Origin: an uncultured Bacilli bacterium
Lineage (GTDB): Bacteria > Bacillota_I > Bacilli_A > RF39 > UBA660
NCBI GenBank assembly: GCA_934130215.1
Contig: CAKOXR010000013.1
Span: forward strand, 1 to 19,616
Direction: 5' to 3'
Length of the DNA stretch: 19,616 bases
Shown here: positions 6,409 through 13,793 of the stretch, in pieces
How the letters are laid out: each line of letters opens with the position of its first letter
Position numbering within the stretch: the stretch's first letter is position 1
Program-made: the position numbers and the translations under genes
The notes under the pieces: model-generated
The model's input: the letters and a program-made list of their open reading frames with translations, nothing else
What the model was told of the DNA's origin: nothing
The model's database searches: none

Positions 6409-7614
6409 ATGAGAAAAAGTGAATTTTTAAAAATAATAAAAAAAATGATTATATCTGATGAACTAAATACTAGTGTTGAAGAATTATCAGCAAAATTTGA
6501 CATTCCCGAAGATAAATGTATTGAACTTTTAAAAGAATGTGGAATTGATATAGTAAACGAATGTGTTGAAGATTACCTAAATGAAAGTATAAACATAGAT
6601 GATAAAAAGAATAAAATATTAAATCAATTAAAAAAAGAAACAAGCATTAAAACAATATCAGAAAACATGAATTTAACAGAACTAGAAGTATCTGGAATAA
6701 TAAAAGAATTAAAAGAAGACGGATATAATATATTTCATATAATAAGAAACGGAGAAGAAGTAGCACATAACCTTGGAAATGAAAGTCTTAGAAACCAAAC
6801 AATAGTAGAACTTCCAATTAAACAATCATTTTCATTTCTAGCAATATCAGATACAAGACTATGTTCATATAACCAACAAATGAGCATATTAAGTGAAATA
6901 TATAAAAGAGGATTTATATTCGGAGCAGACTTTGTATTACATCTAGGAGATATAACAGAAGGAATATATACAAATAACTATCTAAAAGATACAGTATTCC
7001 ATCATGATACAATATCTCAAAAAGATTATGTTGTAAATAATTACCCCAATATACCAGGAATGCCAACATACTTTATAATCGGAGATCATGATGAAAGTCA
7101 TATAAAAGTAAGCGGAGAAAATATTGGAAAATTAATAACAAACGAAAGAAAAGATATGAAATATGTAGGGCAAAGAAGAAGTGTTATAAAAGTTGGAAAC
7201 ACAAACATATTAATGAGACACCCAAACGGTAAAGTAGCTTATACAATGTCATATAAATCACAAAGACATATAAATGCAATGAGAAGTGAAGATAAAGTAA
7301 ACATAATATTAAATGGACACTGGTGTTATATGGATGAATATGTATTAAGAAAAATTCACCAATTTTCAATACCAAGTATAGTAGCAACAACACCAGAAAT
7401 GGATTTCCAAGATACACCAAATACTATCGGAGCATATATAATAAATGTAATAGTAGATGAAAAAGGAAATTTTGTAAAAACAACAAATAGAAAAATGGTT
7501 TATTATAAAACACAAAAAGAAGATTATAGAAGAATAAAACCACTCATATTAACTGAAAAATCAAATGATTATGAAAAATTATTAATACTTAGAAATGAGG
7601 TTAAAAATGTATAA
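6409..7614 (+). CDS. HTH-metallophosphoesterase-like protein with degenerate active site
   Basis: A 401-residue protein. The N-terminus has two helical, HTH-like units (about 5-50 and 68-115; the second resembles the N-terminus of the next protein). A calcineurin-like phosphoesterase fold follows from about residue 141. Compared with its neighbour, metal and catalytic positions are changed: SDTR at 147-150 for SDTH, GDITE at 180-184 for GDLID, and GHWC at 303-306 for GHFH. GDHD (225-228) stands in place of the family's GNHD. I infer a pseudoenzyme or an altered metal site, perhaps regulating or binding the active paralogue, whose gene overlaps it. No signal peptide, so cytoplasmic. The substrate is unknown. 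Glycine codons are almost all GGA, as in thrS. Confidence 0.75.
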   Translation: MRKSEFLKIIKKMIISDELNTSVEELSAKFDIPEDKCIELLKECGIDIVNECVEDYLNESINIDDKKNKILNQLKKETSIKTISENMNLTELEVSGIIKELKEDGYNIFHIIRNGEEVAHNLGNESLRNQTIVELPIKQSFSFLAISDTRLCSYNQQMSILSEIYKRGFIFGADFVLHLGDITEGIYTNNYLKDTVFHHDTISQKDYVVNNYPNIPGMPTYFIIGDHDESHIKVSGENIGKLITNERKDMKYVGQRRSVIKVGNTNILMRHPNGKVAYTMSYKSQRHINAMRSEDKVNIILNGHWCYMDEYVLRKIHQFSIPSIVATTPEMDFQDTPNTIGAYIINVIVDEKGNFVKTTNRKMVYYKTQKEDYRRIKPLILTEKSNDYEKLLILRNEVKNV

Positions 7615-8587
7615 TGAAGAACAATATAAAAGAATATATAAATCAATAAAGAATGGAATAGAACTAGATATATTATCACAAGAATTAAATTTAAAAAATG
7701 TTGAAATAACAGGATTAATAGAAGCATTAAAAATAAGAGGATATGATATAGATTTAAAAATAAAAGGCGATAAAATAGTAGTTTATAAAAAAAACATAAT
7801 AAGAACAACAAAACATATTAAACCAGAAATAAATACATTAAACCATATTAAATTATGTCTTCTATCAGATACTCATTTATGTACAAAAGAACAACAACTA
7901 GGAATTGTAAATGAAATATATAAAGAAGGATATAAAAGAGGAGTAAATATTTATCTTCATAGTGGAGATCTAATAGACGGTGACTTTACAAAAATAAGAC
8001 CAGATCAAAATTATCAAATATTTAAAAGAGGATTTGATGAACAAGTAGAATATGTAATAGATTATTATCCAATGGTAAAAGGAGCTAAAACATATTTCAT
8101 TGAAGGATCACATGATCAAACACATGTTAAAAACGGAGGAGCAACACCAGGTAAATGGATAAGTAAAGTTAGAAAAGATATGATTTATATGGGAACACCA
8201 GAAGCAACAATACAAATTGGAAACACCAAAATTAAACTACAACATCCAGGAGGAGGATGTGCAAGAAGTTTATCATATAAACCCCAAATAGCAATAGATG
8301 CCATGGAAAGTGATGATAAACCAAATATATTTGTACAAGGTCACTTTCATAAAGCATACTCAGGAATGTATAGAAATGTTCAATTTTTTCTAGTACCATC
8401 TACTATGAATCAAAGTGGATTTATGAAAATGAATAACTTGCAAAGTATAATTGGAGCTTATTTTATAGACCTTTATCTAGATAAGAAAGGCCATATAGAA
8501 TATATGGATACAGATTGTTTTTTATATGATAAAAATGATATAGATGAAAATGATTATAAACATGTAAAAGCATTAAAAATAAATTAG
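7607..8587 (+). CDS. HTH-metallophosphoesterase (probably catalytic)
   Basis: A 326-residue protein. Residues 1-62 form an HTH-like unit; the phosphoesterase domain follows from about residue 80. Motifs: SDTH (87-90), GDLID (110-114), GSHD (157-160, with Ser where the family has Asn), QHPGG (202-206) and GHFH (235-238). All but the Asn fit a two-metal hydrolase of the calcineurin-like superfamily. I chose the ATG at 7607, giving an 8-base overlap with the upstream gene, because GAGG (7597-7600) then lies 6 bases away. An in-frame ATG at 7595 is less well placed. The overlap implies co-translation with the degenerate paralogue. The substrate (nucleic acid, nucleotide or phosphoprotein) cannot be told. 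HTH fused to phosphoesterase suggests a nucleic-acid-linked role, which is inference. Confidence 0.82.
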   Translation: MYNEEQYKRIYKSIKNGIELDILSQELNLKNVEITGLIEALKIRGYDIDLKIKGDKIVVYKKNIIRTTKHIKPEINTLNHIKLCLLSDTHLCTKEQQLGIVNEIYKEGYKRGVNIYLHSGDLIDGDFTKIRPDQNYQIFKRGFDEQVEYVIDYYPMVKGAKTYFIEGSHDQTHVKNGGATPGKWISKVRKDMIYMGTPEATIQIGNTKIKLQHPGGGCARSLSYKPQIAIDAMESDDKPNIFVQGHFHKAYSGMYRNVQFFLVPSTMNQSGFMKMNNLQSIIGAYFIDLYLDKKGHIEYMDTDCFLYDKNDIDENDYKHVKALKIN

Positions 8588-8608
8588 TTATAAATTAACT
8601 AATTTTTT
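8582..8608 (+). terminator. terminator overlapping the phosphoesterase stop codon
   Basis: AATTAGTTA (8582-8590) and TAACTAATT (8596-8604) form a 9-bp stem, followed by further Ts. The TAG stop lies within the left arm. The stem is AT-rich, so termination may be partial. Confidence 0.65.
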
Positions 8609-8638
8609 CATATATTCTAATAGATAATAGGAGGAAAT

Positions 8639-9106
8639 ATGATAAATAAAAGAAGTATTTGGTTTATGACCTTATTTAGTCTAATAATTGCACTAACAGT
8701 ATATTATATAACAATACCAAATGATAAAATAATTGAAAATAAACCAGTAATAAATATAGAAGAAAGCACTATTTTAACTGCACTTCGAGTTGAAAGTGAT
8801 AAAGAAATGGAAAGTATGATGAATGATTTAAGACTTATATTATCTAGTATAGAATCATCAAGTGAAGAAAAAAATAAAGCATATGAACAATTAAAACAAC
8901 TAAATATAACAAGAGGAGAAGAAGAAAAACTAGAACAAATAATAAAAACAAAATTTAATTTAAATTCTTTTATTAAAATAACTGATGATCAAATAAGAGT
9001 TGTTATATTATCAAATAAACATGATAATAAACTAGCTCAAGATATAATGAAAAATATCCAAAGTAATTATGAAACTTATAAATATATATCAATTAAATTT
9101 GAATAA
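8639..9106 (+). CDS. SpoIIIAH-like membrane protein
   Basis: A 155-residue protein with one N-terminal membrane segment (about 7-25, IWFMTLFSLIIALTVYYIT) and a soluble C-terminal domain outside the membrane. The opening (NKRSIWFMTLFSLIIALTVYYIT) and the C-terminal pattern (LEQIIK... then IRVVILSNKHD... YISIKFE) match SpoIIIAH, the ring-forming mother-cell part of the forespore channel that pairs with SpoIIQ. It is shorter than the Bacillus protein because the linker between TM and ring domain is short. AGGAGG at 8629-8634 is a strong ribosome site. No other spoIIIA genes are adjacent, so its role in sporulation here is uncertain; it may be a relic or serve another envelope channel. Confidence 0.72.
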   Translation: MINKRSIWFMTLFSLIIALTVYYITIPNDKIIENKPVINIEESTILTALRVESDKEMESMMNDLRLILSSIESSSEEKNKAYEQLKQLNITRGEEEKLEQIIKTKFNLNSFIKITDDQIRVVILSNKHDNKLAQDIMKNIQSNYETYKYISIKFE

Positions 9107-9144
9107 TTAAAAAAAATATTGTAAAATATATTTAGAGGTGAGTT

Positions 9145-9462
9145 ATGGTAACATGTGGTAATGTAGTAATAGGATCTACATATGTTCAAATAATAAGAAC
9201 AATTGTAATAATATTAAAAATAGTAGTGCCTATTATATTAGTAGTAATGGGAATGTTTGATTTTATAAAAGTTTTAATATCAAAAGAAGCAAAAATAGGA
9301 AATGGATTTAAAGTCTTTTTCTTAAGAATAATATCAGCTTGTATATTATATTTTATAGTCCCAATAGTAGAACTTTTATTAAATATAATAATATCAACAG
9401 GTGTAATAGATAAATCTTATAACTGTGTTAGATGTTTAGCAGAAAATAAATGCGATAAGTAA
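9145..9462 (+). CDS. small two-TM protein, VirB2/TrbC- or Mbov_0395-like
   Basis: A 105-residue protein. Two hydrophobic helices (about 15-42 and 60-85) flank a short charged loop (ISKEAKIGNG), an arrangement seen in VirB2/TrbC pilin-like and Mbov_0395-type proteins. The pattern IILVVMGMFDFIKVLISKE fits that group by general appearance only. The short tail has two Cys in VRCLAENKC, plus one in the preceding YNC. GAGGTG lies just before the ATG. It follows the SpoIIIAH-like gene by 38 bases and is likely co-transcribed. No other conjugation genes are near, so a pilus role is not supported by context; a small membrane scaffold or holin-like protein is the alternative. Confidence 0.5.
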   Translation: MVTCGNVVIGSTYVQIIRTIVIILKIVVPIILVVMGMFDFIKVLISKEAKIGNGFKVFFLRIISACILYFIVPIVELLLNIIISTGVIDKSYNCVRCLAENKCDK

Positions 9463-9494
9463 GAGAACTTGTTTGACAATTTCTCTTTTTTTTT
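9461..9494 (+). terminator. terminator overlapping stop codon and parE -35 box
   Basis: AAGAGAA (9461-9467) pairs with TTCTCTT (9481-9487); inside it TTGT pairs with ACAA across one mismatch, so the stem is nearly continuous with a 3-base loop. A T run follows to 9494. It overlaps the stop of the preceding gene. Confidence 0.85.
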
Positions 9495-9501
9495 GTATTA
9501 T
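9473..9501 (+). promoter_or_regulatory. parE promoter within the terminator
   Basis: TTGACA (9473-9478), a 17-base spacer and TATTAT (9496-9501). A further TATAAT at 9502-9507 would need a 23-base spacer. The -35 box lies in the hairpin of the upstream terminator and the T run is the spacer. The start site would be about 10 bases before the parE ATG, leaving a very short leader with GGTGAT (9508-9513). Confidence 0.65.
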
Positions 9502-9517
9502 TATAATGGTGATGTAG

Positions 9518-11434
9518 ATGGCAACAAAATATGATGAAAATTCAATCAAAATACTAGAAGGTTTAGAAGCAGTAAGAAAAAGACCTGGAATGTATATAGG
9601 ATCAACTGATAAAAGAGGTTTGCACCATTTAGTATGGGAAATAGTAGATAATTCAGTTGATGAAATAATTAATGGTTATGGAAAAAAAGTAAAAATTATT
9701 TTATATAAAGATGGAAGTATTAGTGTTGAAGATGAAGGTAGAGGTGTACCAGTTGGTATGCATTCTAGTGGAATGTCAACACCAGAAGTAATTTATACTG
9801 TATTACATGCTGGTGGTAAATTTGAAGAAGGCGGATATAAAGTATCTGGTGGTTTACATGGAGTTGGTGCAAGTGTTGTAAATGCTCTTAGTAAATGGAT
9901 GGAAGTAACAATTAAAAGAGATGGTCATGAATATTTTATTAGTTTTAAAGATGGTGGAAAATTAGATTGTAGTTTAAAACAAATTGGAAATACAAATAAA
10001 ACTGGTACAAAGGTTAGATTTATGCCTGATTCTAATATATTTGAAACAACTCATTTTAGTTATTCAACTATATGTGAAAGAATGCAAGAATGTGCTTTTT
10101 TATTAAAAGATATAACAATTGAAGTTTATAATGAAAATGATAATAGAAATGATATTTTCCATTATGATAATGGTTTAGAAGCTTTTGTAAATTATTTAAA
10201 TGATGGTAAACAAGTTCTTCATAAAACTGCAGTTTTTGAGGGTGTAAAAGATAAAATAAAGGTTTGTGTTGCTTTTCAATATACAAATGCTTATGCAGAA
10301 AATATAATTTCTTTTGTTAATAATGTTAAAACTAATGATGGTGGTACTCATGAAGTTGGTTTTAAGTCTGCTTTAACAAGAGTTTTTAATGATTATGCAA
10401 GAACTAATAAATATTTAAAAGATAAAGATAAGAATTTAGAGGGTTCTGATACTAGAGAAGGTTTAACTGCTATTATTAGTTTACAGATTCCAGAAGATGA
10501 ACTTCAGTTTGAAGGTCAAACAAAATCAAAATTAGGAACTCCATGTGCTAGAACAGCTGTTGATAGTATTGTAAGTGAAAAACTTCAGTTCTTTTTAGAG
10601 GAAAATAAGGTAGTTGCAACTAATATAATGGATAAAATTATTAAATCAAAAGTTGTTCGTGAAGCTGCTAGAAAAGCTAGAGATGAAGCTAGAAGTGGTA
10701 AAGAAAAAAATAAAAAAGAGGGAGCTTTAAGTGGTAAATTAACTCCTGCTCAATCAAAGAATCCAAAGATTAATGAATTATTTTTAGTTGAGGGTGATTC
10801 TGCTGGTGGTTCTGCTAAACAAGGTCGTAATAGAAAATTTCAAGCGATTCTTCCTTTAAGAGGTAAGGTTATTAATACTGAAAAAGCTAAACTTGATGAA
10901 ATTTTAAAAAATGAAGAAATTAATACTATTATTCATACAGTTGGTGCTGGTGTTGGTAGTGATTTTAATGTTGATGAATCTAATTATGATAAGGTTATTA
11001 TAATGACCGATGCTGATGATGATGGTGCTCATATTCAAATTTTATTATTAACTTTCTTTTATAGGTATATGAAACCTTTAATTGAAGCTGGTCATGTTTA
11101 TGTAGCAATGCCTCCTTTATATAAAATTACTTGTGGTAAAGAACATTATTATGTTTGGACAGATAATGAAAGAAAAGAAATAATTGAGAAACATAAGAAT
11201 CAAAAGACTACTACTCAAAGGTATAAAGGTTTGGGTGAAATGAATGCTGAACAGTTATGGGAAACAACAATGGATCCTAATAATCGTAATTTAATTAGGG
11301 TTAGTATAACTGATGCTGCTTTAGCAGAGAAAAGAGTTAGTGTTTTAATGGGGGATAATGTTGAACCTAGAAAAGATTGGATTGAGGAAAATGTTGAGTT
11401 TTCTCTTGAAGATGAATATAAGGTAAATGTATAA
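9518..11434 (+). CDS. parE: DNA topoisomerase IV subunit B
   Basis: ATPase and Toprim subunit of topoisomerase IV, which with ParC unlinks daughter chromosomes. At 638 residues it is near the usual Bacillus length. GHKL ATPase: E41 and N45 (EIVDNSVDE), D72-G76 (DEGRG), GGLHGVGASVVNALS, and QTKSKLG as the lysine loop. Toprim: E425 in EGDSAGGSAKQGR and D498/D500 in TDADDDGAH. AKQGR and the ending RKDWIEENVEF are ParE rather than GyrB features. parC is not next to it; a surface-protein gene follows instead. Codon use changes along the gene, from mixed GGA/GGT glycine codons at the start to GGT only at the end. Confidence 0.93.
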   Translation: MATKYDENSIKILEGLEAVRKRPGMYIGSTDKRGLHHLVWEIVDNSVDEIINGYGKKVKIILYKDGSISVEDEGRGVPVGMHSSGMSTPEVIYTVLHAGGKFEEGGYKVSGGLHGVGASVVNALSKWMEVTIKRDGHEYFISFKDGGKLDCSLKQIGNTNKTGTKVRFMPDSNIFETTHFSYSTICERMQECAFLLKDITIEVYNENDNRNDIFHYDNGLEAFVNYLNDGKQVLHKTAVFEGVKDKIKVCVAFQYTNAYAENIISFVNNVKTNDGGTHEVGFKSALTRVFNDYARTNKYLKDKDKNLEGSDTREGLTAIISLQIPEDELQFEGQTKSKLGTPCARTAVDSIVSEKLQFFLEENKVVATNIMDKIIKSKVVREAARKARDEARSGKEKNKKEGALSGKLTPAQSKNPKINELFLVEGDSAGGSAKQGRNRKFQAILPLRGKVINTEKAKLDEILKNEEINTIIHTVGAGVGSDFNVDESNYDKVIIMTDADDDGAHIQILLLTFFYRYMKPLIEAGHVYVAMPPLYKITCGKEHYYVWTDNERKEIIEKHKNQKTTTQRYKGLGEMNAEQLWETTMDPNNRNLIRVSITDAALAEKRVSVLMGDNVEPRKDWIEENVEFSLEDEYKVNV

Positions 11435-11449
11435 ATTTTTTAAAAATAA

Positions 11450-11478
11450 TTGCTTTTTAAGGGTAATTATGATATTAT
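11450..11478 (+). promoter_or_regulatory. promoter of the TasA-like gene
   Basis: TTGCTT (11450-11455), a 17-base spacer and TATTAT (11473-11478), with TGA before the -10 box as an extended element. No terminator hairpin is evident after parE, so read-through is possible too. Confidence 0.55.
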
Positions 11479-11507
11479 TTTAATATAAATATAAGGTAGG
11501 TAATTTT

Positions 11508-12041
11508 ATGAAAAAATATATTGGTGTTATTTGTGTTATTGGTTTAACTATTCTAGTTGGTACTGTTGCATATTATGCTACCAGAGTTACTGGTGATATT
11601 ACTGGTTCAGCTCTTCCTTTTGAGTTTAATATGACAAAAATTATTAATTCTGAGGAAACAAATTTTGGTGTTATTAATTTAGTTGATACAGCAGATAGTC
11701 ATAATGGTACTTCTGGTATTGTTCCAGGGGATAAGGGCCATTTTGTTGTTAAGGTTAATAGTAATGGTTCTGGTGTTGATATTGATTATTCGATTACTTT
11801 TAGTAGTGCTGAACTTCCTTCAAATATGAAGTTTTATACAGATTCTAATAAAACTTTTGTTGCTGATTTCCAAAATGGTTATACTATTACTGGTAATTTA
11901 ACTAAGAATTCAGATAAGTCATATGTTATTTACTGGGAATGGCCTTATGATAGTGGAGAAAAAAATGATGATGATATTAAATATCAGGGTAAATCATTTA
12001 GTATAAGTGTTACAGCTCAAGGAAAACAAGTTAGTGCTTAA
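11508..12041 (+). CDS. TasA-like (SipW-dependent type) secreted or fibre subunit
   Basis: A 177-residue protein. A signal or anchor helix (about 4-24, IGVICVIGLTILVGTVAYYA) is followed by VTGDITGS and a beta-rich domain with IVPGDKGHFVVKVNSNGSGV and LPSNMKFYTDSN, the pattern of TasA/camelysin-type subunits cleaved by SipW-like peptidases. It has no DUF285 repeats, so it may be the plain structural subunit and its neighbours the adhesive variants (inference). No SipW gene is in the window. The ribosome site is AAGGTAGG before the ATG. Codons strongly favour T at the third position (GGT, GTT). Confidence 0.65.
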   Translation: MKKYIGVICVIGLTILVGTVAYYATRVTGDITGSALPFEFNMTKIINSEETNFGVINLVDTADSHNGTSGIVPGDKGHFVVKVNSNGSGVDIDYSITFSSAELPSNMKFYTDSNKTFVADFQNGYTITGNLTKNSDKSYVIYWEWPYDSGEKNDDDIKYQGKSFSISVTAQGKQVSA

Positions 12042-12046
12042 AAGAA

Positions 12047-12074
12047 AGACCAGTGATATTTTTCTGGTCTATTT
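12047..12074 (+). terminator. hairpin between TasA-like and DUF285 genes
   Basis: AGACCAG (12047-12053) and CTGGTCT (12064-12070) form a 7-bp stem, followed by ATTTTG. The T tract is short, so it is likely a leaky terminator that lowers expression of the next gene relative to the first. Confidence 0.6.
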
Positions 12075-12088
12075 TGTTGGAGGTTTTG

Positions 12089-13717
12089 ATGAAAAAAGTA
12101 TTAATTTTCATGCTATTTTTTATTAGTATATTTAGTATATTAATGGGTAGTGTTGCTTATTATAGAATTGTTGTAAATGGTTCAATAACTGGTTCTACTG
12201 GTAATGCTGTTTTTGTTGTAAGGGATACTGTTGATGGTGAATCTTGGAGTAATAAGGTTATTGATTTGGGCAAAATAAATCCTGGTGATAGTGGTTCTTT
12301 TGATGTTATTATGGATGTTACTGGTTCTTCTGTTGATATGTATGCTACTTTAGAGATTATTAAGAATGATTTGCCTACTAATTTAAAGTTTTATACAACT
12401 AAAGATCATAAGAGTGAACTTCATAAATATTATTCGTTTTTAGATAAGAATGGTGTTAATAAGGAACTTGTTACAATTTATTGGTACTGGAATCCTTCTA
12501 TTAATGATGATGAGGATAATAGGTTTATTAATAAGTCTTTTAGTGCTACTATTTCTTTAACTGCTATTCAAATTAGTGATTATGCTACTATGAAGAATGG
12601 GTATAGTGTTTTAAATGGTGGTAGTGAATTTTGGAATAATAATTATAGGCCTTATATAAGAACTATTACTTTTGGTAATGATTTAAGTAATTTACCTAGT
12701 TCTTGTAATGAGGATAATTTATGTTGGAATTTATCTGAAAATGAAAATCAAAATAAAAAGGTTTATGGTTATTTGATTGATTCTGGTTTAAAGGATGCTA
12801 CTGATAATACAAAATCTTTATATAATTTATATATTGTAAGTGATGCACCTATATTTGCTCCTTCGAATAGTTCTTATTTGTTTTTTAATTTTAATAATTT
12901 AATTGGTGTTAAATTTAATAATTTTAATACTTCTAATGTAACTGATATGCAAAGAATGTTTTATTCTTGTACTGAATTAAAGAGTTTAGATTTGAGTAGT
13001 TTTAATACGGCAAAGGTAACTAATATGGAGGGTATGTTTGGGTTTGATGAGAGTTTAGTTGATTTAGATATATCAAATTTTAATACAGCAAATGTTACTT
13101 TAATTAATTCAATGTTTACTAGTTGTTATTCTCTTGTTAGTATAGATTTGAGTAGTTTTAATACAGCAAATGTAACTAATATGATGTTTTTATTTAATGA
13201 TTGTTTATCTTTAACTAGTTTAGATGTTACTAGTTTTGATACTACAAATGTTACTAATATGCAAAGTATGTTTAATGATTTGGTTTTAATTACTAGTTTA
13301 GATGTTAGTAAATTTAATACGGCAAAGGTAACTAATATGTCAAAGATGTTTTGTGATTGTAAAAAATTAGTTGATTTAGATGTAAGTAAATTTGATACAA
13401 AAAATGTAACAAATATTAGTATGATGTTTTCAAATTGTAATTTATTAACAGATTTAAATTTAAATGGTTTTAATTCATCAAATATTATATATTGGACTTC
13501 TGCTTTTGAAAATTGTTATAAACTTTCATCAACTATAAATGTAATGAATTTAGATATATCTGATGAAAATAATTATTTGAATGCTTTTAGAAATACGGCA
13601 ACTGATTCTAATGCAAGGGTTGTTGTTAATTATTTATCATCAGTTAGTTCATCAATTGATACTTTAATTGCGACTAAATCGTCTAATAGTAATGTAGTTA
13701 AAGGGATTAAATTATAA
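12089..13717 (+). CDS. TasA-like/DUF285 repeat surface protein (8 repeats)
   Basis: A 542-residue protein. I chose the ATG at 12089 because GGAGG (12079-12083) lies five bases before it; the frame is open upstream to a GTG inside the hairpin, which is unlikely. Signal or anchor helix residues 3-26; TasA-like domain with NPGDSGSFDVIMDVTGSSV and LPTNLKFYTTKD, closer to the upstream 177-residue protein than to the other DUF285 proteins; then the shared central module (SCNEDNLCWN); then eight 26-residue repeats from residue 279. The last repeats are degenerate: some lack the usual Cys (GFDESL, NDLVLI). The C-terminal cap ends in SNVVKGIKL. It probably belongs to the same transcription unit as the TasA-like gene. 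Confidence 0.78.
   Translation: MKKVLIFMLFFISIFSILMGSVAYYRIVVNGSITGSTGNAVFVVRDTVDGESWSNKVIDLGKINPGDSGSFDVIMDVTGSSVDMYATLEIIKNDLPTNLKFYTTKDHKSELHKYYSFLDKNGVNKELVTIYWYWNPSINDDEDNRFINKSFSATISLTAIQISDYATMKNGYSVLNGGSEFWNNNYRPYIRTITFGNDLSNLPSSCNEDNLCWNLSENENQNKKVYGYLIDSGLKDATDNTKSLYNLYIVSDAPIFAPSNSSYLFFNFNNLIGVKFNNFNTSNVTDMQRMFYSCTELKSLDLSSFNTAKVTNMEGMFGFDESLVDLDISNFNTANVTLINSMFTSCYSLVSIDLSSFNTANVTNMMFLFNDCLSLTSLDVTSFDTTNVTNMQSMFNDLVLITSLDVSKFNTAKVTNMSKMFCDCKKLVDLDVSKFDTKNVTNISMMFSNCNLLTDLNLNGFNSSNIIYWTSAFENCYKLSSTINVMNLDISDENNYLNAFRNTATDSNARVVVNYLSSVSSSIDTLIATKSSNSNVVKGIKL
12923..13546 (+). repeat. array of eight 78-bp DUF285 repeats
   Basis: Units start at Phe codons every 78 bp from 12923 to 13469. 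They are more diverged and richer in T at third positions than the arrays in the other three genes. Confidence 0.8.
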
Positions 13718-13751
13718 ATATAAATAAATAAAAAAAACACTTATTTTAAAA

Positions 13752-13769
13752 ATATTTTAATTAAAATAT
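13752..13769 (+). repeat. 18-bp AT-only palindrome between surface genes
   Basis: Two perfect 9-base halves (ATATTTTAA and TTAAAATAT) at 13752-13760 and 13761-13769, between two surface genes. It may be a weak terminator or simply AT-rich sequence; no T run follows. Confidence 0.3.
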
Positions 13770-13793
13770 AAATCTTGTTGGGAGTGTTAAATT

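Noticed and set aside
7595..7606. Earlier ATG for the second phosphoesterase at 7595
   Set aside because: It overlaps the GAGG that serves the ATG at 7607, and has no good ribosome site of its own.
9518..11434. GyrB instead of ParE
   Set aside because: The Toprim motif reads SAKQGR rather than SAKMGR, and the C-terminal sequence and length match ParE of Bacilli.
12053..12088. Upstream GTG extension of the DUF285 gene at 12089
   Set aside because: The extension lies within a hairpin, has no ribosome site and would put odd residues before a clean signal segment; GGAGG sits five bases before the ATG at 12089.
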